Part shown: positions 55,366 to 64,000 of the stretch, piece after piece
How positions within the stretch are numbered: the stretch's first letter is position 1
Layout: every line of letters starts with the position of its first letter
Origin: Malaya genurostris
Taxonomy: Eukaryota; Arthropoda; Insecta; Diptera; Culicidae
Length of the DNA stretch: 64,000 bases
Assembly: GCF_030247185.1 (NCBI RefSeq)
Contig: NC_080572.1
Coordinates: 101,919,698-101,983,697 of the forward strand
Reading direction: 5' to 3'
Made by a program: the position numbers and the translations under genes
The notes under the pieces: generated by a model
Database searches by the model: none
What the model was told of the DNA's origin: nothing
What the model saw: the letters and a program-made list of their open reading frames with translations, nothing else

Positions 55366-56366
55366 ATTTGAATATTTTAAATTGGAATGCTCGATCTTTG
55401 AAATCGAGTAAAGATGAATTTTATAATTTTCTCAAAGTTCACAAAATTCATATTGCCATTGTGACTTTGTTTAAACCAAATGTCAAATTGAAAAGCAATC
55501 CACATTATGTGGATCATCGATTTGACAGCTTTACTGGAATGGGTGGTGGAGTTACCATTTTTGTCCAACGGCAAATTAAACATCGAATTTTACCTTTTTC
55601 AATACTAAAGTTATTGAAAGCTTGGGAATCGAAGTTGAAACTAATGCACCGGCGAACAATTAAATTTCTTTAAAGGCGATTTGCAAAAACTCACAAGATA
55701 TCGACCGAAATTTTTAATAATAGGGGACTTAAATGCTAAGCATGTCCAGTGGAATTGTAGGCAAAATAACAGTAATGGTAAAATACTTCATAATCAACTC
55801 TCAGCTGGTTACTTCACATTTAATTGGTTGGATTACAGATCTCACATTGAAAATCATGTGGATCATGAAACTATTTTAGAAAATTCTGCGGACATCGACA
55901 CAGCAATTGATAATTTGAATCATTACATTATCGAAGCTAGAAATCTTTCAGTTCCCAAAGCTCAAACTAAATTAAATTCTTCTATCATCGATGACAATCT
56001 TCAACTGCTCATTCGGTTGAAGAATGTTCGTCGACGACAATATCAACATTCTCGTGATCCTGCTATGAAAAACATAGTTAAGGATTTACAAAAAAAAAAT
56101 TAAAAATAGATTTACTCTTTTGCGAAATGAAAATTTCGCTAATAAAGTTGAACAAATTAAACCATATTCTGAACCTTTCTGGAAACTTTCTAAGGTTCTT
56201 AAGAAACCGCAGAAACCAATTCCTGCTCTCAAGGAAGGAAATCAAATACTTCTTATAAATGGCGAAAAAGCTCAAAAACTTGCTCAGTAGTTCGAGAGTG
56301 TCCACAATTTTAATGTGAACGTTGTGAGTCCTATTGAAAATGAAGTCTCACTGAAATATGATCATA

Positions 56367-57291
56367 AAGGGTGATTTTTTAAGAGCTTGAGAACTTTTTT
56401 AAACAATAAAACGCATAAAATTTGCAAAATCTCATCGGTTCTTTATTTTAAACGTTAGATTGGTACATGACATTTACTTTTTGAAGATAATTTCATTTAA
56501 ATGTTGACCGCGGCTGCGTCTTAGGTGGTCCATTCGGAAAATCCGCTTTTTTATCGACAAATTTTGTTCAGCGATGAGGCTCATTTCTGGTTGAATGGCT
56601 ACGTAAATAAGCGAAATTGCCGCATTTGGAGTGAAGAGCAACCAGAAGCCGTTCAAGAACTGCCCATGCATCCCGAAAAATGCACTGTTTGGTGTGGTTT
56701 GTACGCTGGTGGAATCATTGGACCGTATTTTTTCAAAGATGCTGTTGGACGCAACGTTACAGTGAATGGCGATCGCTATCGTTCGATGCTAACAAACTTT
56801 TTGTTGCCAAAAATGGAAGAACTGAACTTGGTAGACATGTGGTTTCAACAAGATGGCGCTACATGCCACACAGCTCGCGATTCTATGGCCATTTTGAGGG
56901 AAAACTTCGGAGAACAATTCATCTCAAGAAATGGACCGGTAAGTTGGCCACCAAGATCATGCGATTTGACGCCTTTAGACTATTTTTTGTGGGGCTACGT
57001 CAAGTCTAAAGTCTACAGAAATAAGCCAGTAACTATCCCAGCTTTGGAAGACAACATTTCCGAAGAAATTCGGGCTATTCCGGCCGAAATGCTCGAAAAA
57101 GTTGCCCAAAATTGGACTTTCCGAATGGACCACCTAAGACGCAGCCGCGGTCAACATTTAAATGAAATTATCTTCAAAAAGTAAATGTCATGTACCAATC
57201 TAACGTTTAAAATAAAGAACCGATGAGATTTTGCAAATTTTATGCGTTTTATTGTTTAAAAAAGTTCTCAAGCTCTTAAAAAATCACCCTT
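56367..57291 (+). mobile_element. Mariner (DD41D, rosa-like) with 174-bp inverted ends
   Basis: Flanked by TA (56365..56366 and 57292..57293). The left 174 bases (56367..56540) are the exact reverse complement of the right 174 bases (57118..57291) as far as I can compare. The right copy contains the transposase C-terminus and 3' end, so the left end is an inverted duplicate of the right end that replaced the original 5' end. Autonomous relatives have short inverted ends. Confidence 0.9.
56541..57183 (+). pseudogene. DD41D mariner transposase, N-terminus lost
   Basis: The catalytic domain is open and retains the three Asp: LFSDEAHFW, WFQQDGATCHT and TPLDYFLWG, with 41 residues between the second and third (DD41D, as in the rosa group). 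The C-terminus runs to a TAA after NEIIFKK at 57183. The DNA-binding helix-turn-helix region that should precede FYRQILFSDE is absent. Upstream of it the frame enters the inverted end duplicate (VHSENP-like residues) and has only a GTG there, so no natural start remains. It probably cannot bind its ends. Confidence 0.88.
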
Positions 57292-58920
57292 TATTTTAAC
57301 TCAAGTGTTATTAAAAGATGACATTCTTGAGACGAATTTTGATAAAATTAAGTCAATTATTAGGAAACTTAAAAAACATGAAGGCTCCTGGTAATGATGG
57401 AATTTTTAATATTCTTATTAAAAATCTTCCCGATGTTGCCTTGAGACTCCTGGTTAAAATTTTCAACAAGTATTTTTCATTAGCTTACTTCCCAAAAAGA
57501 TGGAAAAACGCTAAAGTAATTCCTATCCTCAAACCTGATAAAACCCAGCAGAAACATCAAGTTATCGTCCAATTAGCTTTTTTTCTTCTATCAGCAAACT
57601 TTTTGAAAAAATTATCTTGTTGAGAATGATGTCTCATATTGGATTTTTTACCAGAGCAGTTTGGATTTCGTCATGAACATTCAACTACTCATCAACTTGT
57701 CAGAGTAACGAACATGATAAAATCAAATAAATCTTCTGGGTTATCCACTGGAGTTGCACTTCTAGACATAGAAAAAGCATTCGACAGTGTTTGGCACAAA
57801 GGTTTAATAGCAAAAATGTCTGATTTCCAGTTTCCTATTTATTTGATCAAAATGATTCAAAATTATTTAATGGATCGTACTCTTCAGGTTAGCTATCAGA
57901 ATTGTAAATCTGAATTGCTACCCGTACGAGCAGGTGTTCCGCATGGTTCGAGCGTAGTTCCAATCTTGTATAATATTTTCACTTCTGATCTTCCAAATCT
58001 ACCCGTTGGTTGTCAGAAATCGCTTTTCTCTGACGACACAAGTCTGTTAGCCACAGGTAGAAATCTAAGAGTGATCTGCAGTCGCATACAAAGAAGTTCA
58101 TATTTTCAGTGATTATCTGTCGCATATTTTCAGTGATTATCTGTCAAAATGGAAAATTAAATCAAATGCAGCAAAAACGCAATTAATTATTTTTCCTCGC
58201 AAGCCAACAGCTTCTTTTCTTAAACCAAACAATAATCACATTCTCAAATTGAATGGCTTGGAACTGATATGGTCTGATCAAACAAAATACTTAGGTTTAA
58301 CGTATGACAAGAAACTTACTTTCAAGGATCACATTGAAGGAATCCAGGCAAAGTGTAATAAATATATTAAATGTTTATATCCTCTTATAAACAGAAATTC
58401 TAAGCTCTGTCTGAAAAACGAATTGTTAATTTATAAACAAATTTTCAGACCAGCCATGCTTTATGCAGTACCAATTTGGTCAAGTTGTTGTTCCACCAGG
58501 AAGTAAACGCTTCAAAGGATTCAGAATAAAATTCTGAAAATGATTTTGAAGCGTCCTCCCTGATTTAGTACAAATGAGTTACACAGACTCACAAATATAG
58601 AACCATTAGATGTAATGTCACATAATATTATAAGGAAATTCAGACGAAAATCGATGCAATCTTCAATTGAATCGATTCGCTCTTTGTATTAGTTAGTAAG
58701 TTAGTATATAAGTTCCTTTTCCCCATTACACAATACAAGTAGGTTTAGAATTTTCCCTACACAAAAATTTCAGAATTGCGGAAGCAAATGATGTCCTCAT
58801 GGTAATAACCAAATCATGTATATAATAGGGCTGAAAAGTCACCACTTGTGGATGAACACCTAATTTAAATCTTAATAATTTAATTTTTACTCATATTCTA
58901 ATAAATAGTTATTAAAAAAA

Positions 58921-59171
58921 GGACTAGACAACTAAACAGATCGTAGCAACTAAAAATGCAAAACAGAAGATCAGAATTAGATTTTCTACCTCTTCTTATG
59001 ACAACTCAAACTTTCGATGATAAGCAGTGCTCGACTACTAAATTTCGCGCATGAAAGACATACCAGCAATGGTGCACCAAATCAAAATGTGAACGACAAG
59101 ACGTCAATCAGAACTGACATCCATAGATGCCAAAGATGAAATTCTATGTCACCACATCCAGACATCCGATA
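58921..59171. other. Intronic, nothing recognised
   Basis: Short unassigned stretch between the LINE tail and the decayed frame to the right. Confidence 0.4.
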
Positions 59172-59963
59172 TTAAAAAATTGTACATATTTTCGACAAAC
59201 TATCCAGATAATCTATGAGTGACCCAGTATGATATTGATTCAAATAATTATTCCAATCGATGCGGGGATTCAAAACATTAGTTTCAAATGGCTGTAAAAT
59301 GCATTGAGCCCCATTTGACCTAAACAATTCCAAACACTCGATTAGGCATGCCAAATTGAATGTGTTAAATGTTCTTCGAAGTATAAACGGAGCATCCAAA
59401 GTAGTGAGGAGAGATCTATCTATCGAGATGATACTCCCGGAAAATGTTCACTCAATTCTGACGAAACCAGTTTTCCAAGAATCATAAAGATGCTCCAGTT
59501 GTGACACAGCTTCGTTTATGCAGGTCAATTCAGTTCCAACCGACGTATGACGTCTTTCGAGCAATCTAAAAAATCCACAAAAGAAACTACTCTGCTGCGA
59601 TGCTATCTTGAATCGCTCCTTCGTTGGACACACACTCAATAACAGTACGAAATTGAATCACCAGAGCAATCACATCAGCAGATTGTTTTATGGACTACTA
59701 ACCGTTCTCGCTTGGAGTGAGCAGAAACGGAACACATGTCCTCGAAATCGATGGAAATAGTAGTACACGCAAAAATTGGAATTTCGCCTAAACAAAAGTG
59801 ACTCTCGGTACACTTTAAAATTTGAAAATTGTTTGATTGTTATTAAACTAATTGAACGTGCGAATTGAACTATTTTGTCTCGAATTTCGTCACCTACTTT
59901 TAATTCTGATCGTAGAATAAGTTGATTACATTCCAACACCATCACGTTCAGGTTGATACGCAT
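59172..59963 (-). pseudogene. Possible decayed coding remnant, identity unknown
   Basis: Three successive minus-strand open stretches (59963..59688, 59639..59448, 59399..59172) are in the same frame, separated by only a few stop codons. Residue composition looks protein-like (ELTCINEAVSQLEHLYDSW, TFNTFNLACLIECLELF). I recognise no family. It could be a broken gene, a retroelement relic or chance. Confidence 0.25.
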
Positions 59964-59969
59964 TCATTT

Positions 59970-60616
59970 ATCCTTTCCGTGTTTTGCATTGTGTGCTTCA
60001 CGGTTGGCGCCGCTCAGTCCGTGGACGAATGAATGGGAATTCTCCACGTCAACCAGTTATCACTTCACGTGAATGCGATCGCAGCTGGATGAACGCTTGA
60101 TTTAGGAATTAATGATTGTATTTCAAATGATGATAAATAACTTCGCGAGTAAATGGACGCAGGGATAATAAATCTCTTGCGGCTGTTTCGTCTCCGAACG
60201 TATTCCAACATCAGCTTTACTGCTGCCACTAGAATTCAACACTAGATTAAGATTGTCGCTAGCATTTTCAATGTCTTGTCACTGGAGGATCTGTATTCAC
60301 AGATCGCATACGTACAAATTTACTTTTCAATATTTGATTGAAATTTATTGACCTATTAGGAAGTAAAGTCTCAATAGAAGACAACAGAGGCTTTTCAAAT
60401 CAATGAAATAGACACACATAAACAAATAATGTTGTGTTTAATTGAATGAGACACGAGAGATTCGCATTAATAAGATGCCTAAACCCGACTTCTCTGGTAG
60501 AATGTAAAAGTTAAGTTACTAAAAGATTTCTGCTTGCTTAAATAACCCTCTGTCACGTCTCACCTTTGCGTTCTATATATTTAGCAATTCCAGAAATGCT
60601 TAGCAGATCATCAGAC
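59970..60616. other. Intronic, nothing recognised
   Basis: No long frame and no repeat landmark. Confidence 0.4.
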
Positions 60617-61810
60617 TCGACCTTCTCCGATTTTGATGAAACTTTGCACATGGCTTCAATATGGCAAACCATAGGTTTTGAACCGATGGAGAGGTCAATC
60701 CGACTCACGACTGATTTTTGAAAAGGGCGTATGTATTTTTGCATTTCACAAAAATTGCCTTGTTCAAATTGTTGTAACTCGGAAGCCGTTAATTGTACAA
60801 AAGTGGAGCTCAGGAAGAAGTTGTCGGGAATCCATTTGGCACTCTAAAAAATATACACAGAAAAAAATTATTGATTTTCTCAATATTTACAATATAATCC
60901 GAAAAAGTTGATTAAAAAAATAAAGCATGGTTTTAATTTTTTTTTTGATAATATTTATTTTAAAGCTGTTATTGAAACCTACAGATGGATGGCTATCCCA
61001 TTCGTGCCTTTTGAAAAATGAAGAAGTTACAGCTAAAACAATTTACAGATATATTCGGAATTTCAAGTTCTCGTTGAAAGATAATCATTTAAACAGTAGA
61101 ATATTAGATAATCATTTAAACAGTAGAATATTAAATGAAACCTTAAATATAATTGAAAATTATTCATTTACATGTAATAATTGTAGATATAGCAAGCAAA
61201 TAAACAATTCATGGGAATATAAAAACTGGTGTTATAATTAAATATCCAAGTGTCTCAAGAACAGCTACTTTTAGAAGAAAGGATATCATGAACAAATTTA
61301 TTGCCTTTAACCAGTAGAATAATATTCTACTGTTTAAATGATTATCTTTCTACGAGAACTTGAAATTTCGAATATATCTGTAAATTGTTTTAGCTGTAAC
61401 TTCTTCATTTTTCAAAAGGCACGGATGGGATAGCCATCAATCTGTAGGTTTTAATAAGAGCTTTAAAATGAAAATTATCAAAAAAAATCGAAACCCTGAT
61501 TGTTTTTTAATTTAATCTTTTTGGTTCATTTTGAAATTATTGAATAAAAAATCAAAAATTTTTTCCAGTGTATATTTTTTTAGAGTGCCCAATCGATTAA
61601 CTAAAACTTCTTCTTGAACGCTATTTTTGTACGATGAACGGTTTCCGAGTTACAACGATTAGAACAAGGCAATTTTTGTGAAATGCAAAAATACATCCGC
61701 CCTTTTTAAAAATCTGTCGTGAGTCGGATTGACCTATCAATCGGTTCAAAACTTATGGTTTGCCATAATGAAACCATGTGCAAAGTTTCATCCAAATCGG
61801 AGAAGGTCGA
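60617..61810. repeat. Long imperfect inverted repeat, arms about 490 bp
   Basis: The left arm (60617..61107) starts TCGACCTTCTCCGATTTTGA; the right arm (61322..61810) ends TCCAAATCGGAGAAGGTCGA. Matching landmarks run through both: TTTTGCATTTCACAAAAATTG, CACTCTAAAAAATATACAC, CATTTTTCAAAAGGCACG-type and ATAATCATTTAAACAGTAG. The arms are diverged and separated by about 214 bases that include a short direct duplication (61081..61136). The small ORFs at the two ends are mirror copies of one another, not genes. Confidence 0.85.
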
Positions 61811-61889
61811 TTCTTATTTTGACACTTTTTCGTCTACTCATTCCTTAAATTGCTCTGGGACAAGATTTCATTTTTCGTACTATAAAGCT

Positions 61890-62345
61890 GTATGCTCATC
61901 AGAATTAAAACATTAAAATAACGCAGAGAATTTGCAATGGTCTCATTTGTAAATGACATTGTCTCGAAACGCATAGATTCCAGTGCACTCCTGTCTAAAC
62001 TCAATTTTTACATACCATCTCGGCCTTTAAGAAATCTAAACATCTTAATTACAAACCAACAGCGAACAAACTATGCAAAAAATGGACCAATACAGTAATT
62101 GATGGCTCCATACAACCAGCATTCAGAAGCGGTTGAACTTACAATGACAAATAATATGCTAAAACAATATTTTAATTCCATTCGTGGGGCCAATAAATTA
62201 TTATCATTAATTTCATACTAAATTGTTCATTATTTAGTGATCTATCTAGAATAGTTAACTAATTTAAGACGATTATGGTAATGAATACTATGGTAACTTT
62301 CGATTGATGACGAATAAATAAAGAAATAAATCAATGAAGAAATAT
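61890..62345 (+). pseudogene. CR1-like LINE 3' remnant
   Basis: CTGTATGCTCATCA, GAATTTGCAATGGT, GACATTGTCTC.AAACGCAT and CAAACTATGCAAAAA match, in order, 42715..42915 of the LINE at 41590. It ends in AATAAATAAAGAAATAAAT repeats at about 62310..62345. Too decayed to code. Confidence 0.7.
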
Positions 62346-62660
62346 ATAAATAAACAACTATTAAATATTCACTAATAGTACTGTTGTTGTACCGTTGAAT
62401 TCCACTATGTTATAGTATTAAATATTACTAAATTTCTCCACATGATTAAATTATATTATTGGTTCTAATTTCGATCGCCTTGAATGCGTCTAAAAGTCTA
62501 AATGACGGTAATGCAGTCAGAAGAAATTGTAGTTTAGTTCAAATTAATAAACAAGTAAAACACTCGAACCTTCCGGTATACCAAGCAAGTCCCGAAAAAT
62601 GAACTCATTCTGTATCGCGTAGTAGGCTTGGATACAATTAATTGAGAAAGTTTCTATTGT
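62346..62660. other. Intronic, nothing recognised
   Basis: A+T-rich spacer. Confidence 0.4.
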
Positions 62661-62924
62661 CGTTTTCGTTTTTAAATTGCACTACACTGGTGTAGCGAAA
62701 GCTGCACTGAAACCGTTCGTTTTTACCAATTGCACTACACCAGAGCTACACTTTTTCTGCACCGATACCACTGGTGTAGCACTCATCAAAAGTTTGGTGT
62801 AGCTCTGTGCAATGGAATCGTTTATTGTAGTCAATGGTTACTGTTTGTTTTCGTCATTTTTGTTCGTTTATTCATGCCTCAGTGTAGCACTGCACCGGTG
62901 TAGTGCAAATTAAAAACGAAAACG
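62661..62924. mobile_element. Small MITE with inverted ends
   Basis: 264 bp with ends CGTTTTCGTTTTTAAATTGC and (inverted) CGTTTTCGTTTTTAATTTGC continuing into CACTACAC.GGTG.AG. Internal motifs of TGCACTACACC and GGTGTAG repeat in both orientations. No coding capacity. A clear target duplication was not seen. Confidence 0.75.
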
Positions 62925-63042
62925 CCATATGTTAAGGTTAGAAACTAACACATACACAGTGCATGAAAATCCAATTATGATTGATCATGGTCCGGGCAGT
63001 CGGTGTCAAACCCAGAACAGAATAATTACCAAAGTTACTCAC

Positions 63043-64000
63043 CTGGAAAAGTTGGTCGCAAACTGGTTGTAAATGAAAACTTTATGATGAAAAGGCCGTG
63101 CCAGTCCCTTGTTGGCTAACCGTATCAAATCAGTCTTGTTGCGGGGAAAGCGAACCCGTTCGTCCAGCTCGTATGTGGGCACTACGAAGGCCGTTTGCTG
63201 ACCGTTGCGTGGTTTCCGATTTCTTAAAAACTTGTCCAGGTGTTCCGCAAAATTTACACTAGGAATGATATCGACGTCGGTCAGGAAAACGTACATGTTT
63301 TGGCAACCTTTTCGAGCAACGTTCCGCAAATGATTCTGTGGGTAGGGATTTTTTATACGCCACTTATTGGTGTCAGCTTTCCGTAGTTTAATCAGATCAT
63401 TTAACGTTGCTTCCGGTTTGGCACAATCGAACTTGGTGAAGTCCCCGACGTGAACGCTTTTCAGGTGGGTCGGAGTTCGGTCCTTGGGCAGGGCCAGATG
63501 AAAACTAACACGCTCACGAATAGTTTTGAAGCAATTTCTCAGATAGGACAGATAGATCTGGAGTAAGTACAGCTCATCGTTACCGGCGGCGAAAATGGCC
63601 GCCGAAATGGGACCGGACCAGTGATGCGAGACCTGAACCAGCGAGTAGATTTTTTCGAGCGAACTCTGCGTCGCCAAACAAACACTGTACTTCTCTCCCA
63701 GCTCGGGATACTTTTCTCCGATCACAGCGAAATCGAAGATCTTGTACAATCTTCTCGAGTCCCACCGTCCCAGCCGTAGGTCCAGTCCGGAGAACACCGC
63801 CTTGTCGGTGTTGTTGGTGAGCGATTCGGCCAGCACATACTCGAGACAGGTGGCCGGTGTGAGGATCGGGGCTCGTGGAACCAGCGAAGCACTGTCGTCG
63901 ACATTGGCGCTGTACTGACTGTTGCAGTCGCCGTTGTGGAGCAGCCGCACGGTCAGGAATACATTAGACAGTGTCAGTGCCAGAACGCTTGCTATACTTA
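63043..64000 (-). CDS. GT49 glycosyltransferase, 5' exon (B4GAT1-like), partial
   Basis: The reading frame is open to the window edge, so the start codon lies beyond 64000. The first visible residues (SIASVLALTLSNVFLTV) are hydrophobic and fit the signal anchor of a type II Golgi protein. Then comes a lumenal domain with HHWSGPISAAIFAAG (family N-terminal motif), LYLLQIYLSYLRNC, PYPQNHLRNVARKG and the metal-binding DxD in FLTDVDIIPS, followed by AFVVPTYELDERV and ARPFHHKVFIYNQFATNFS. These are GT49 hallmarks. B4GAT1 adds glucuronic acid in priming the matriglycan of alpha-dystroglycan in mammals; insects have several GT49 paralogues, so the substrate is not certain here. The exon ends at CCAG before GTGAGT (63042..63037); without splicing, a TGA follows at once. 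Confidence 0.92.

Larger units (their letters stand above)
55350..58680 (+). pseudogene. LINE ORF2 (endonuclease and RT), broken
   Basis: The endonuclease part begins LNILNWNARSLKSSKDEF and includes FDSFTGMGGGVTIFV; an internal deletion or frameshift near 55620..55680 leads to PKFLIIGDLNAKHVQWN. The mariner interrupts at 56367..57291. The RT part resumes with KAPGNDGIFN, LPEQFGFRHEHSTTHQLVR, VALLDIEKAFDSVWHKG, then VRAGVPHGSSVVPILYN and SLFSDDTSLLATG. The usual Y/F-A-D-D-type Tyr is Ser here (SDD). A 24-base tandem duplication at about 58098..58145 precedes a further frameshift, and 58249..58506 is the C-terminal part (YLGLTYDKKLTFKDHI). It cannot encode an active enzyme. Confidence 0.87.
52990..58920 (+). 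mobile_element. Juan-like Jockey-clade LINE with two nested insertions
   Basis: A 5' untranslated part with repeated CAGTCTTT(T)CAAGACTA motifs (53070..53300), ORF1 from 53372, ORF2 from about 55350, and a tail AATAAATAGTTATTAAAAAAA ending near 58920. Inside sit a 540-bp MITE-like element (53969..54508) and a 925-bp mariner (56367..57291). Without them the LINE is about 4.5 kb, close to full length for the clade. Frames are broken in many places, so it is dead. Confidence 0.82.
47789..63042 (-). other. 15.25-kb intron of the GT49 gene
   Basis: Inferred from the donor GTGAGT at 63042..63037 and the acceptor CAG at 47791..47789, which join matching phases of one conserved protein. The interior holds mobile DNA described separately. 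All the insertions leave the splice signals intact. Confidence 0.85.

Noticed and set aside
60553..61916. Mirror-image ORFs (SRIDLSIGSK...MVCH) as a gene family
   Set aside because: They are the two arms of one inverted repeat, and neither has a conserved extension.

Overview
This 64 kb window is eukaryotic and A+T-rich. It is almost certainly insect, most likely a mosquito or a related dipteran. The evidence is a BEL/Pao element, an insect errantivirus carrying an F-type env, Juan-like Jockey-clade LINEs, mariners, and a GT49 gene with consensus GT-AG introns. The species cannot be fixed from the sequence alone.

Only one host gene is well supported. A GT49 glycosyltransferase of the beta-1,4-glucuronyltransferase 1 type lies on the minus strand. 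Its 5' coding exon (63043..64000, running off the window) joins in phase to an exon at 47635..47788 across a 15.25 kb intron packed with mobile DNA. The remaining 3' coding part was not found. A short splice-acceptor-to-stop segment at 16779..16867 is a weak second candidate exon.

The rest is mostly layered mobile DNA. From left to right: a complete BEL/Pao element (253..7399, minus) with 343-bp LTRs and one nonsense codon in an otherwise open polyprotein; an internally deleted mariner (9425..10336); LINE and SINE remnants; a fold-back repeat family built from units of about 117 bp (9, 12, 18, 32-35 and 47 kb); an array of about 350 bp in AT-rich DNA (20 kb); a complete endogenous errantivirus (21080..28125, minus) with apparently identical 284-bp LTRs, CGCG target duplication and open gag, pol and env; further mariner, SINE and LINE debris (29-32 kb); a 5'-truncated CR1-like LINE inside a fold-back repeat (33630..35335); a second such LINE (41590..43105); and a non-autonomous element enlarged by an exact 329-bp tandem array (43552..45764).

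Inside the glycosyltransferase intron sit a palindromic minisatellite element (51109..51885), a Juan-like LINE (about 52990..58920) interrupted by both a MITE-like element and a DD41D mariner with 174-bp inverted ends, a long inverted repeat (60617..61810), a LINE tail and a small MITE.

The errantivirus holds the most instructive biology: a canonical -1 slippery heptamer at the gag-pol junction, an env frame that has no ATG and begins at a strong splice acceptor, and an env stop codon inside the LTR. No CRISPR, operon or prokaryotic feature is present.
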